Source: Atherix ibis (Eukaryota > Arthropoda > Insecta > Diptera > Athericidae). From it: a DNA stretch of 64,000 bases. Below are positions 14,014 through 25,590 of the stretch, in pieces (position 1 is the first letter of the stretch; each line of letters begins with the position of its first letter). The position numbers and the translations under genes were made by a program. The notes under the pieces were generated by a model. That model worked only from the letters and a program-made list of their open reading frames with translations. It did not search any database and had not been told where the DNA came from. Location of the stretch: the NCBI GenBank assembly GCA_958298945.1, contig OY282606.1, positions 76,681,622 through 76,745,621 of the forward strand, written 5' to 3'.

Positions 14014-14632
14014 CGCATACCTGGTTGTGAGAGCTGTGTGAGTGGGTTCGTTTTGTATTAATTTCCATAGCAAAGCGCACAAGACGGTGTGCGATTGCGC
14101 TTCTCAATGGGAGAGTGGAAATCGTTGGTAAAGTGGTTTGACAATCAGCTGTGGAGTGGGAATATTCTGGAATACGATAGATTTGAACATGTGTGCATTC
14201 GTCTTACGATTAATGTCCTTTTCAAACCATTTTAGGAACGATGCCTTTGTGTGCATCCAACCTGACTGTATCATGCTAGTAGGGTCTTATCAAGTATTTC
14301 TGTCCCGCCTTGAGGCTCGCTTGCGGAAACTAAGCAGAGCGAGACAACAACTGCCTGGATTGGTATTCCAGTGTGTGTGCAATTCGTGTGTTGTTTTCAA
14401 CTCTATTGATGAAAGCCGTATGGTCTAAGAAATGGCGCATGTTTGGTTGTGTTTTTCTGGTGAAGGTGTGTTCGAATGCGTATAGGGGCCTCTGTTTGGT
14501 TTTGAGGGAAAATAGTTTAGCCGTCGCAACACACACACTCCCAACCAACCGATCAGAATTTCATCTCTACTGACAACTTTGGTCAGCTTAGCCCAAATAC
14601 AATCACGTGTTCTATACTTCGTGTAAAGCGAG

Positions 14633-14639
14633 TATAAAA
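14633..14639 (+). promoter_or_regulatory. TATA-box candidate near the start of the A-rich leader
   Basis: TATAAAA in the sequence GCGAGTATAAAATAC, just before the composition changes from mixed to strongly A-rich on the plus strand at about 14.9 kb, as expected where a long 5' leader begins. A CA dinucleotide at 14,658-14,659 could serve as initiator, but its spacing is slightly short. The start site is not determined. Confidence 0.22.
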
Positions 14640-17600
14640 TACATATGCGTGCCTGAGCACTTGCGTGCACGTTTTCTGCCTATGCGATAATACATCGATA
14701 AGTTTTCAGTTTCAGTATCGGTGGCGGTGTCAACTATGAGTAGAGTCTTAATACAAGTCGGATTTGGAACCCGAGTACGGTAACGACACACAAACACATC
14801 AAAAATCCTTGGAACTCGGCTGAATAGTTGAATAACGTTAGTTGACTTCGATAGCTCGCTGAGTTTGCACGTGGAAAGCATTTTTCCTGTTTTATTATTG
14901 AAAAATAAAAATTCTATACACAAAAATATAAAAAACTCGTTTGTCGTCCGCTATCAAAAAGTTTTTCGTTCTTTGCTTGATTGCCTGCCTGTCACCTGAA
15001 TAATAATAGTAATAATAATTTCGAGTTGGTTTTATTATTTTTGTGTTTTGTTTTTTTTTCTGTTATTTATTCTTCGTGTTTTTAGTTATCATATGTACGT
15101 GTAGATATATATATAAATTTTTGTGTTATTATCATTATTGTTATTATTGTTACTTTTAAAAATATACAAAAACAAGAAGAAAGAATATTTCTTTTTGTAA
15201 ATACCATTGATTTGATCTTGAATCAAACGTGTACGTACGCTAATTGTGTGTTTAAATAATAATATAAATAAACAAAATTTAACATTTTTTTTAAAAAATA
15301 GTAACGCGATTTAAAAGAAAAGTTCTTTGCTGTTTTTTGTGTGAATAAATTAATTTATTTACTGGAAATGATAAGAAAATGTTATAGAAAAAATAGTAAC
15401 AAGAAAAAAAAATTGATTTAATTTTAATCGATTGTTTTTTATCAGAAAAGAAAATGTAAGAAAAATAGAAGAGATAAGGGAGAATATAGAAAAGAGAGAA
15501 AACATATTTGCAAAAATGTTTTTTCAACAAAATCAATAGTTTCCAGTTTGTGAAAAGTTTTGATAATAACAAAAAAAAAAACTAACTAACTAAAAATTCA
15601 GAAATAAAAATATTGTCAAAAATACATGATTTGTTCTACATTGTTAGGAATAATTTTTTAAAAAAAACCCTCATCGAAAAAATCTGTTCACAATAATAAT
15701 GTAAAGGTGTGCGCGCTAAATTAATTGATTTAATACTAAAAAAAAAAAAAAAACATATACTCTAGAATAAATATACTCAAATATTTTAATTTATTTAATT
15801 TGTTAATTGAAAAAAATATTATAGAAAATAGTGCAAAATTCATATTTTTGTCTTTTAAAATAAAAGATAAATTGCTTAAAAAACTTGGAATAATCCAATT
15901 GCTAATTTTCTTAATAAATTGTCTTCCAAAAAAAAAAAAAATATATTGTTTTTGGTACTTTTTTTCTCGATTTAAATGGAATTGAAGAACAATATTTTAT
16001 TGGAAAGATAAAAAAAAATTTAAAAAATTAGGGAAATTTTGTGATTTTTAACAAATTTTAATTTTTTTTTTATCTTGTGATCCAATGAAACAATATTTTT
16101 CATGTGCTAACAATTATTTTGCGTTAATTTTTATCTTAAATAACTTTTGTTTTTTTCTTTTAATTATAGAAAACTTAAAATTCCATATAAAACAAAAACC
16201 TCGACAGGAAATTTATTAAAATAATAGAAAGTGAAAGGGACCTACTGATACCAATAAATTATTAATAAAAAAATACAATAACAAAATTTATACTTTAAAA
16301 TAATGGTGTAGAAAATATATGTAATTATTAAGTGATTAACACTATTATTATCTCTGTTAAAAAATTTCCACATAAAAATAGAGTAATTGAAAATGTCCAA
16401 GTGAATATACTAACTAAAAATGTTTAAGTGAAATTTCGTCAAAGTTATGGAAAATTAAAAGTTTAATAAAAAGTAATCAACAAAAAGGCAAAATTGAATT
16501 TTTATTTCAATATTTTGTGATTGATATAAGAGTTAATCATATTATTAGAGTTAATCAAAATATCACCATAAAAAAGAGATATTACTGAAAGTGTACTGAA
16601 AAAACAACAACAAGCTAATCAAAATAAAACGGGGTCCTAAAGACAAGAAAAAACGGGATTCAGAGAAGAAAATTAGAAGATTTTCAAAGAAGCAAATTGT
16701 TCATCCACAAGATCTTGTGTTTTAGAAAGTAGGAAGAATATAAACATTCATCCTCGTAAACAAGAACTAAAGGAGATAGAGAGAGCAGCTGATCAAGGTC
16801 TTTTTTTTCTTCAAAAGGAGCGCATTCCGGTATTCTTCAATGGGTCATACAAAAAATCGTTATTAATTAAAAAGAGATAACAGTTATAGTTTAATATTAG
16901 AAGAAATTAAGAAAATATTTAACATCATTTGGACGAAAATTTATTAGTGATTATAAAACAATAATTTCTACTATTTATAACGAGAGCTTCAATGAAAATA
17001 TTTTAGAGTATAAAAAACATCAGATCTTCTCAAATTTAAATTTCAAGTACAAATACATGTATGAATATAAGAAAAGAAAATAATCTTGACAAATACACGT
17101 AAGAATATAAAAAAAAAACGCTTTTCTGTTTAAAAAGCGCGTGGCTGACGAAAAATTATCAATATTTGCTCAATTTTATAATTTCGAAAAAAGAATACAA
17201 TTAAAGTTGGGGACACGAGTACAAGTAGACAGAAAACGAATAAAGTTTATTTGTTGATATTAATTTTTGAAAGAATTACAATTTTGGAATTTCGAAAAAT
17301 ATAAAAATAAAAACTTATGCCAACTCAACAAAAATAAAATAATCGAACCACATAACAATTTCGAACATTTTTGTCTGTGTTTATAATCGACGGCGAAGTT
17401 TTCATATAGTGACGACCAATATATATTATTATCATTATTTCAAAATTTATTGAAAAAGGATCATAAAAAGGAGATAGTTTATTTCGAAAACTATTGCTTA
17501 AGAAAAATTTCTTCAATATTGTCATGTTAAAAAATTTATTATTATTATTGACTACGGAAAGAATAAAAATCGCAAAATATTTGAAAGCATAAAATCGGCA

Positions 17601-18582
17601 ATCGAACATAATTGACGATTATTTTATGTATACTGTTCCGTTTAACGTTAAGCCAACCCATCTAGGAATAAATTTGTTTTTTTTTCCTTACAAAATCATA
17701 GAAGGATAATTCAAAGATAATATAATAAAGAGAATATTTAGGAGGAACAAGAAATATAGTAACAATAAAAAAGAAATATTTGAGAACAGAAACAAGTTAA
17801 AGTGCGTGTGGAGAAAAGATTTGCCGACGAAACATTGAGCATTCATCGTGACTGACGATGATTGTTGTAGCTGTCAACGAAAAAAGAAAAAAGTAAATCA
17901 AAATCGACGAGAAATTTTTATATTCTTAAGATCCAAATTATGAAAACAAAAAATATTACAAAATCCTAACTGGTGATAGTTATAACCAACGCCGAATTGA
18001 AACGGAAAAGTTCAACAGCCAAAATTAAGTAAAGGCAATAAATTCGGTCTCAATATAGACCTCGTACAAAAAAGGAATAAAGAAAAGAAAAGGATTTCAT
18101 CAGAACAAAATTCCAATACAAACACATTCACAAAGTATACGAACACTCAGGTTACTGCTACTTAACAAAGTTAACGTAAGGATTTATTATTGTTAACATT
18201 GTTTGGTATTTGGCTGCACGATAAACGTACCACACCACCCCCAATACACCTGATAGTATAAGGGAGGCATTTTACAATTGCGAATATTGGATTTTTTCAT
18301 GTGATTATGTGACAAAAGTTTTTATTCCAAAGAAAAGTAAAGGAAAACAAACGGTGATAAAATTATTCGAATATAACTAAGTGCATATCGTTAAATTTGT
18401 ATAAGGAGCAGACAGAAAATATAGTGAAGTTTATTTTGGTTGATATTATTTTTGGCGAATAATATTAACAATAATTATTTCCGCTATTGGAAACTAAAGA
18501 AGAGTTTAAATTGGGATAAGTGAACGGTGGATTCGGAAGGGAAAAGTAAAGAAGGCAACAGAAATCACTATCCCGGCGTGAT

Positions 18583-18612
18583 ATGATAGTATTTTTTAGA
18601 TTGTTTTATTAA
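18583..18612 (+). other. in-frame upstream ORF of nine codons
   Basis: AUG at 18,583 opens a nine-codon frame (MIVFFRLFY) that stops with UAA at 18,610-18,612, 75 bases before the vvl AUG and in the same frame. It is the last upstream ORF before the main start and could reduce main-ORF initiation or allow reinitiation. Chance is a reasonable alternative in a long A/T-rich leader. Confidence 0.35.
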
Positions 18613-18687
18613 GTCGTTAAACTGAGCCCCAATTTGGAGCCCTACCCCGCCAGCGTGGAGGGGCTTAATAGCCCTAGAGCGGTGGGG
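18613..18687 (+). other. vvl: possible non-AUG N-terminal extension of vvl
   Basis: The vvl frame is open for 25 codons upstream of the AUG, back to the UAA at 18,610. From about 18,621 the DNA turns abruptly from AT-rich leader to GC-rich, coding-like sequence. Near-cognate starts lie in frame: CUG at 18,622 (A at -3) and UUG at 18,634 (A at -3 and G at +4). The predicted extension from UUG is 18 residues beginning with [10 protein letters not shown]. The conventional AUG at 18,688 matches the known Drosophila N-terminus, so this would be an extra isoform, not a correction. Confidence 0.3.
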
Positions 18688-19923
18688 ATGGCCGCCACCA
18701 CATACATGACAACCGCATCAGGTGATCTCGATATGGCTCTGGGCGGTGGTGGTTATCACACATCGTCACCGCGAAGTGCAACTGATGCCAACGAAATGAA
18801 GTATATGCAACACCATCACCATCATCATCATCATCAGGTGCCCTCATCGCCAAGTCCGAATACCGGCGGCGGATTGGGCAGTGTGACGGGCGGACTAGGA
18901 GGTGTTGGAGGCAATCCATGGACAGCGCTACATCCGTCCGACCCGTGGGTGTTGCAATCTCATCACCCACATCACCATCAAACCGATGTTAAACAGGAAA
19001 TGTCACATCTGTCACAACAATCAAGAGCACAACAGGGTATGGCATCGCCGCACGCTTGGCATGCCCCAGTACATGCGTCGGCTCATTATGCGCCGACCGG
19101 CGGTTCGCCGCTACAATATCATCATCCTATGAATGGTATGCTACATCATCCCGCCCATCCACATCACCAAGGTGTAGCGCCACTGCACCATGCACTCAGG
19201 GGTGATTCGCCCCAATTGCACCTGCATCCGCACCATTTGCAAGGTGATAGGGATGCGAGCGCCGGCGAAGAGGATACTCCAACCTCTGACGATTTAGAAG
19301 CATTTGCGAAGCAATTTAAACAGCGGCGAATAAAACTGGGCTTTACACAAGCGGATGTCGGCTTAGCTTTAGGTACACTATACGGTAACGTTTTCTCGCA
19401 GACAACGATATGCCGATTCGAGGCTTTACAATTAAGTTTTAAAAATATGTGCAAACTGAAACCGCTGCTTCAAAAGTGGTTAGAAGAGGCTGATTCAACA
19501 ACGGGTTCGCCAACGAGTATCGATAAAATAGCCGCACAGGGCCGAAAACGAAAGAAACGCACTAGCATTGAGGTATCTGTGAAAGGGGCGCTCGAACAGC
19601 ATTTTCATAAGCAACCAAAACCATCTGCGCAAGAGATAACATCGTTAGCTGATACATTACAATTAGAAAAAGAAGTGGTGCGCGTATGGTTTTGTAATAG
19701 AAGACAAAAAGAGAAACGAATGACACCTCCGAACACATTAGGCAACGAGATGATGGATGGTATGCCACCTTCGCATATGGGGCACGGCGGACATGGTGGC
19801 TATCATCCTCATCACGACGTTCACGGTAGCCCCATGGGTGCACATAGTCATAGTCATAGCCCGCCAATGCTTAGCCCACAGAATATGCAAAGCGGTGGCG
19901 GTCACCAGTTAACGGCACACTAG
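18688..19923 (+). CDS. vvl: POU-III transcription factor Ventral veins lacking (drifter, Cf1a)
   Basis: Sequence-specific nuclear transcription factor of the POU class III family, needed in Drosophila for tracheal, wing-vein, midline-glia and neuronal development. The product has 411 residues, close to the fly protein, and sits in one exon, as in Drosophila. The AUG at 18,688 was chosen because MAATTYM and the following [19 protein letters not shown] match the known fly N-terminus. A His run lies near residues 41-48, followed by Gly-, His- and Pro-rich sequence. The POU-specific domain spans about residues 194-268 ([20 protein letters not shown] to WLEEA). A short linker leads to the POU homeodomain at about 286-344, with [10 protein letters not shown] at its basic N-terminal arm and WFCNRR in recognition helix 3. 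The C-terminus carries [19 protein letters not shown]. No frameshift is present. The reading frame continues open beyond the UAG (19,921-19,923). Confidence 0.98.
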   Translation: MAATTYMTTASGDLDMALGGGGYHTSSPRSATDANEMKYMQHHHHHHHHQVPSSPSPNTGGGLGSVTGGLGGVGGNPWTALHPSDPWVLQSHHPHHHQTDVKQEMSHLSQQSRAQQGMASPHAWHAPVHASAHYAPTGGSPLQYHHPMNGMLHHPAHPHHQGVAPLHHALRGDSPQLHLHPHHLQGDRDASAGEEDTPTSDDLEAFAKQFKQRRIKLGFTQADVGLALGTLYGNVFSQTTICRFEALQLSFKNMCKLKPLLQKWLEEADSTTGSPTSIDKIAAQGRKRKKRTSIEVSVKGALEQHFHKQPKPSAQEITSLADTLQLEKEVVRVWFCNRRQKEKRMTPPNTLGNEMMDGMPPSHMGHGGHGGYHPHHDVHGSPMGAHSHSHSPPMLSPQNMQSGGGHQLTAH

Positions 19924-19929
19924 CAATCA
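19921..19929 (+). promoter_or_regulatory. vvl: candidate leaky stop codon context UAG-CAA-UCA
   Basis: The vvl stop and next two codons are TAG CAA TCA. This matches the UAG-CAR-YYA context first defined at the tobacco mosaic virus leaky stop, with every position satisfied. Only one stop is present and none follows in frame for 342 codons. A five-base TGTAG/CTACA stem with a nine-base loop could form shortly downstream, but it is weak. Stop-codon read-through is widespread among Drosophila regulatory genes; I cannot check here whether vvl orthologues are already listed. Confidence 0.6.
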
Positions 19930-20328
19930 GAAATCCAGGAGTCCAACTCGGCTGTAGCTGCGACTTCTACATCGGCATCGGTATCATCACTGCAACTTCT
20001 ACATCACCACCACCACCATCTCCAGCATCTTCATAATCAACATAGTCAGCTTAACCAGCACCAGCAACTGCATCACCAGCAGCACCATCAACAGCATACG
20101 CCGTCCTCATCATCCGTATCATCCACCATGACCACAAGTGTATTATCTCCACATAGTCCAACACTTGGCGGAAATGGTCCTGGAAATAATGGCAGCGGAA
20201 GCGGTGGCAGCAACGGTAGCGGCAATGGTAATGCCTCTATTAATGGTAATAACAGATCAGGAGACGGTGGAAATGGGAATAACAACAATAACAACAATGG
20301 GAATAATAGTAACACCAACAACAATCAC

Positions 20329-20365
<37 letters not shown>

Positions 20366-20368
20366 GCA

Positions 20369-20404
<36 letters not shown>

Positions 20405-20952
20405 GTAACGATAATGATAATGATAACAGTGTGGATGCTCTAACGCAAATGAGTAAAACAAGTGCATCGATCGCTGCAGCAGCAGCAGCTGCAATGTACA
20501 TAGACCCGACAAGGTATCAGCAGCATCATCCGCATTTGAATCCTCATCATTTAAGCCAACATCATAGCGTTCATTCCCATCATCCACATTTACATCATAC
20601 GAGCAGTAGCAGTGATCAACAGCACCATCAACATCTCAACCAGCACCATCATCACCATCCCCATTTGCATTCCCATCATCAGGGAAGCGGTTCTAATGGT
20701 GGTGGCGGTGGTGGTAGTGGTGGCGGTGGCGGTACTAGTAATGTTGGTGGCTCTATATCAACGATATCGTTGCCAACCATACCGACACCACCAATGCCAA
20801 CTACCCAACATCTCAATTTCCATCATCACCAGCAGCAGCAACAGCAACAGCAACAACTTCATGCTAGAAGATTGTTCCACGAGTGGACCCTGCAATTTAG
20901 TGCAACTGGACCAGCTAGTGTACGACATTATAACAGTTTTAATGGTGAATAA
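19924..20952 (+). CDS. vvl: in-frame C-terminal extension of vvl, probably made by stop read-through
   Basis: The frame of vvl runs on for 342 codons after its UAG and ends at TAA 20,950-20,952. Parts in order: Ser/Ala-rich start; His/Gln-rich region (about 19,996-20,100); a Ser-rich block with an internal Met at 20,128; Gly/Ser/Asn-rich segment (20,161-20,280); a long Asn run (20,278-20,430); seven Ala (20,473-20,493) followed by MYIDPTRYQQ; His-rich region (20,520-20,690); Gly-rich linker (20,692-20,745); nine Gln (20,830-20,856); and a non-repetitive tail of 31 residues (20,857-20,949) containing LFHEWTLQFSATG. GC content stays coding-like to the last codon and then collapses. Several in-frame stops follow the TAA. 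A separate protein from the AUG at 20,128, or splicing that removes the UAG, are alternatives. Openness alone is weak evidence because His/Gln repeats lack stops, but the tail and sharp boundary favour real coding. Confidence 0.6.
20278..20430 (+). repeat. AAT/AAC microsatellite encoding an asparagine run
   Basis: Mostly AAT repeats with AAC, AGT and GAT interruptions. In the extension frame they read as Asn, Ser and Asp. In one other frame AAT repeats would give TAA stops, so the frame that stays open is the vvl frame. Length variation between individuals is likely. Confidence 0.9.
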
Positions 20953-23900
20953 TAATAATTATAATAATAGTAATAAAAACAAAATAAAAATATAAGCTAA
21001 TAATGAAATAAAAAAAATAGGAACTATTTAATGTAAAAATAATGCAGTAAATAAATTTAAAACGAATTATAATAAAATTAAGAGAAATAAGAGAAGAGAA
21101 ACAAAATCAAATTATAAATTTATAAAAGTAAATACATACAAAAATAAATAAGTATAGTTTTAAATGTAGCAAAAGAGTTAAAGTCATATTTAAAAAAAAT
21201 AATAATAAATATAAAAAAAAACAATTTAATATTAATTAAAATAGTATGTAAGTAAATAATTAAGAATAGTAATAGAGAAGTAGTGTAAGAATAATATAAT
21301 AATTGAATTGTAAGTAGTAATGGATACCTAAAAATAATAATAATTTTAATAAATAGAAATTTCATTAATAAATTGTAGAATAGAAAGTGGGCGTCACAAA
21401 AATAAAAAATTTCGTTGTAAAATGATTGGTGTAAGCCGAAAACAAAGTTACGCAAATTACGAGTAAATGAGATGAAATGAGACAAGAACAACAATACGAA
21501 ATTTCTTAATGTCCTGAAAAAAAAATATCTTAACTACATGTGTGTGTGTATACGTATGTATATATATCCTATGTGTACCTATTTGTGTGTAACAAGAGTG
21601 CAAAGCAAAACTATTTATATTCTTAAGCGAAATAGAGATACAAAAAAAGTGATAGAGTAATTAATTTAAGATGGCGGGGGATAAAAATTACGAATCTCAG
21701 TGATAGGATCATACCACATGCATCGAAGTTTGTCCCGTCAATACGATTCGGTCATTGGTCCTTTTCTAACTAATCAATTTGATTTACATACATTGATTTT
21801 GTCAAGGAACACGTCCTAGTATTCGTTTTTTTTTTTTGAATTGTATATTCAATTAATTGTTATCTGTTAGTCTTTTTAAGACTTTTAGGTTCCTCTTTTA
21901 ATTATTTAATTTATTATTTGTTTATTTTTTTATTCGTACAAAAAAAAGTAATCTTAAATATTTGGTTTTTTTTTCTAAAAATTCCTAAAAATCCTGTTTA
22001 ATACAACTAGAATATTTAATTAGGGAAAAAAATTATGTACATTCTAATTTTAGACGCAAAATATTTGCATTTAGAAGAAATTATTCTTTTTTTTCTCTCT
22101 CAATAAAAAATTCATTTAAATGATAAAAATAAAATTATATTAAAAACTATATCTTTAGCGTAATAAAACGTTTTCAAAATTTCTCACAAATTCAATTTTT
22201 TTTAACTTCATATTATTTTGGATTATTCAACAAAAAAAAAACTAAGTTTTAAAAATTTTATATTTAATTAAAACAGTAAAAATTATTTTTTTAATTCTAA
22301 TGTGCTCGTACTCTATCCTCGTATATATACAATAATAATATTAACGTACTATTTCTGCAAATTACCAAAATTTAACTCCAGTTCCTGTCACTTAAAGTGC
22401 TATTATTTACTTAATTTGCTTCTATTTTTGTACATAAAATAATTAAGAACAAACAAAATCCATTTCGTTTTTGGAAATTTTCTCTTAAATTCGAGTTTTT
22501 TGTTATAAATATAAATATGAATAAAATGAGTATAAATAAATTTTATTTAAAATAATCTCTTTTGGTTAGTTTTTTATTTTATAAAACTACATAAGAAAAG
22601 ATAATTATAGCGAATAGGATAGGAGGGGATTTTAGATTAAAAACAATTTGGGACAAAAAAACAAACTCTTAAAAAAAAACTGCATGGTTTAGTTTCGTAT
22701 GAAAAATATCAAACAAAAATTACTAAAAACTATAGGGGAAAATTCATCGTTTATAAAGTTATTTTATTATATAATTTCACCATAATTTTGATCTCTAAAG
22801 AAATGGCTTTTTCTATCATAAAAAATTAAAACAAAAACTATGAAAAAAATTGTACTCAAACCAAAAACAAAAATATAAAGGTTTTTTTTTAATAAACAGT
22901 CAAACTTAGAAAAAATGAGAGAAGTTAGCAAATTATTTTGATTGGAAAAGTTATTAAATGATTACAAATTTAAACTTTTGTTATTTTGATATATTTTTGT
23001 TAATTAAATAAATATTATTTAAATATGAAGAAAATTCGATATGGAATTTCTTTTCTCCAAACAAAATTTATTATGAAAAACGAAGAAAAATCTCGATAAA
23101 AAAAATAAATATTTTATAATTAAATGTAAAAATTTTCTAAATAAAAATGCAATGAAAAAAATTTAAAATTTCTTTTTTGTTTTGTAAAGAAAAAATAATA
23201 TTAAATAACTATATTAGTATGAAAGGTATATCGATTCTATCGCAGTTTAAAAAAAAAACCCCCTGAACCCTGAAATCTAAACCAAATAAGAAATAAATAA
23301 AAACTATAAACGAAATTATTTCAAAGTTAAACTTTGTTGATTTAATTATATAAATAAAATTAAAATAAATAAACTTAAAGTGATTTCAAATGGAAACAAA
23401 ATTAGTTAAAAAAAATAAATGTGTGCGAAAGTTGTTAGGGATTTTTTTTATTAGATCGCAAGGAGTTGCATCAAAAAGAAAATGGTGGTAAAAGTAAGGA
23501 ACAAAAATATTCAGTGAATTAATTTACTAAAAATAACAAATATTTTAATTAAAACTGAATGAAAAAAAAAGTTAAAAACATAGTTGGAAAATAAAAAAAT
23601 ATTCTTGTATTTGGTGTCTAGAAGATTGTCAAAAAAAAACAAACAAAAAGTTAGAATATAAAAACAAATAAAAATAAGAATAAAAACAAAGGATCAATCC
23701 AAATGAATAATGAAAAAAAGGACTAAAAATTGTTTTGTTTTTATTTATTTCGTCACCAGTGTGAATTGGACCAATCAAAATAAAAGTCAATACAAATTTT
23801 CAGAACATTATATAGGTCTCCGTTCTGACATCGAATAATACAATAAGTAAAACATGATATTAAATAAGAAATGAGTAAGTAAAAACTATAAAAAAACGTA

Positions 23901-25250
23901 TTATTAAGAATATATGTAAACACTTACAAACATTCATACAAAAAAAAAAAGAAGGTAGAGAAGGAAAAAAGTTTAATCACGAAAATCAAAATTAATGATA
24001 AGAGAACATAACCTAATAAAATGAGCGTATGAATTTTGAATAAAAGTATATAATCACAAAAACTTATCATATAACAAAAATTATATGTAAAAGAAAGAGT
24101 AAAGACTAATATAGAACAAGGATATGGAAAAGAATATGAGCATCAATAATTTATATACTTTATAATATTATACCAGAGATATACTTACATACATATATGC
24201 ATGCATACATACATACAAATATATATATATACATATATATACGAGTATATACGAAGAAATAAGAGAGAATGAGATAGAAAACAGAAACTATACGAAAAGA
24301 AAATTTATTAAAATTAAAATAAGATTTAATATGAGTTAAAATTAAAGAAGAAAATTACAACAAAACAAAAAAAAAATAATACAATTAGTCATAAGGGAAA
24401 TTCTATAAATATTATTTGTAAATAGTTAAGTCACTAGGATTTAGAATATGATCTAATATAATAAGGGAGAAAACACAAATAAAACAAAAACAAACACAAA
24501 ATAAATAATATTATATAGAAATAATTAATAAATAAATAAACATAAATAAAAAAAAAAGGAAAAACACAATGAAATCAAATAAGAAAAGGAAATGCAGAAA
24601 TATACGAATCCTTCTATATACATACAAAGCAAAAGATAATATGATTTGCAAAAAAAAATTCAATTTTACTTTATACTTTTTAAAGAGAAATAGAAAAAAA
24701 ATAATGTTTTATAAATCTTCTTTACACGTCTACGAAAACTAAACTTATACACGTCCTCTCTTTAAATTATAATCACACTCTCCCTTAAAAAAAAATTTTA
24801 ACTACACACAATTAATTAAATAAATACCTGTAAGTAATAACACGCCCTCATATAACACCTATCAAAAAGAAACAAAAAAAAACTAATTAAATAAATAAAT
24901 TCATCACAAAAAAAAATCTTTTGTACAAAATCACACAGGAAAATTAATTTATACACCAACACAAATACAACACAACACAAACAGAATATACAAAATTTTT
25001 AAAACAAATAGAATTTTTAAAATAAAAAACAACAACAAGGATTATATATAAACAAACTTATAATTATAAATAAATAAAAAAAATTAAAATCATATTTTTT
25101 TTGCAAATAAATGAAGAAAAAATTATATACAAAAAAGAGAGAAGGAAATAAATAAATTGAAAATAAAAATAAAAATAAAACAAATAGTTTGTTATTTAAA
25201 AATAAAAATTTAAAGAAAAATAAATAAAAGCGATTGAAAAAAAAAACAAT
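20953..25250 (+). other. vvl: probable long 3' UTR of vvl
   Basis: After the TAA at 20,950 the sequence turns very AT-rich with further in-frame stops. From there to about 25.24 kb the plus strand is mostly A-rich, apart from a more T-rich part near 21.8-22.6 kb. There is no credible ORF. AATAAA motifs are abundant. Pumilio-type UGUANAUA sites occur at 22,429 and 24,417, which chance could give. The right end is drawn where A-rich sequence switches to T-rich. Earlier polyadenylation sites are equally possible. Confidence 0.4.
24180..24255. repeat. TACA/TATA microsatellite
   Basis: Runs of CATACATA and ATATATAT with ATGCATGC in the middle, inside the probable vvl 3' UTR. Confidence 0.75.
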
Positions 25251-25275
25251 GTTGATTTTTTATTATTTTTATTAT
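25223..25275 (+). terminator. vvl: candidate polyadenylation region of vvl
   Basis: AATAAA at 25,223-25,228 is followed by an A tract and then, from about 25,250, by a GTTGATTTTTTATT-type GT/T-rich stretch. This is the arrangement expected of a cleavage site with its downstream element, and the strand composition changes here from A-rich to T-rich. It is one of many AATAAA motifs, so the assignment is tentative. Confidence 0.3.
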
Positions 25276-25590
25276 AACGAGGAGAGTATTTGGTTTGTTC
25301 TTTTTCCCCATCTTGTTATTTTTTTATAGAAATGATTATAGCAAATAATATATTGGAGTGTGTACTTGTAATTTTTTTTTTTATAAATGCGATGCGATTC
25401 AAAAGTATTTGGTATAAACCAGAAAAGAGGGAATAAAGAGAATCTTTAAGAGAAGCACAAAAATGTTATTTGTTTCTCTATTCTCTCCCATTTACGAGTA
25501 AAATGACTAATTCAAAAGTCACTCTATCTCTAAGAGTACTTTTAAGTAATTGCTTCTCTTTTTCCCCAAATGTCCTATAATTAGTCTACT

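Larger units (their letters stand above)
12181..14920. other. GC-richer upstream region of vvl, possible promoter-proximal regulatory DNA
   Basis: From about 12.2 to 14.9 kb the base composition is clearly less AT-rich than on either side, and the DNA is more complex, with GTGTG tracts near 13.88 and 14.36 kb. Several frames stay open by chance (for example 13,121-13,555 plus strand and 12,589-12,960 minus strand), but none matches a family I know and none has a credible start context. It is better read as upstream regulatory and promoter sequence of vvl than as coding DNA. Confidence 0.35.
14660..18687 (+). other. vvl: probable long 5' leader of vvl (approximate left end)
   Basis: About 4 kb directly upstream of the vvl AUG with a strong excess of A over T on the plus strand and no long open frame. 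This asymmetry is typical of transcribed untranslated sequence in AT-rich fly genomes. Many short upstream AUGs are present. No splice sites are needed to join it to the coding region. The left end is inferred from the composition change and the weak TATA candidate at 14,633. A promoter closer to the gene is possible. Confidence 0.35.

Noticed and set aside
14138..14923. Several overlapping 60-100-codon frames on both strands
   Set aside because: Mutually overlapping, with no shared domain. They arise from a less AT-rich stretch with few stops.
18634..18687. UUG at 18,634 as the main vvl start
   Set aside because: The AUG at 18,688 matches the known fly N-terminus. The UUG is kept only as a possible alternative start.
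20088..20587. Minus-strand frames with long Leu/Pro or Tyr runs opposite the extension
   Set aside because: They are reverse readings of Gly/Ser and AAT repeats and have no independent support.
20128..20952. A separate gene starting at the AUG 20,128
   Set aside because: The frame is the same as vvl and is open right back to the vvl UAG. No promoter or start context singles out 20,128, which is merely the first Met of the extension.
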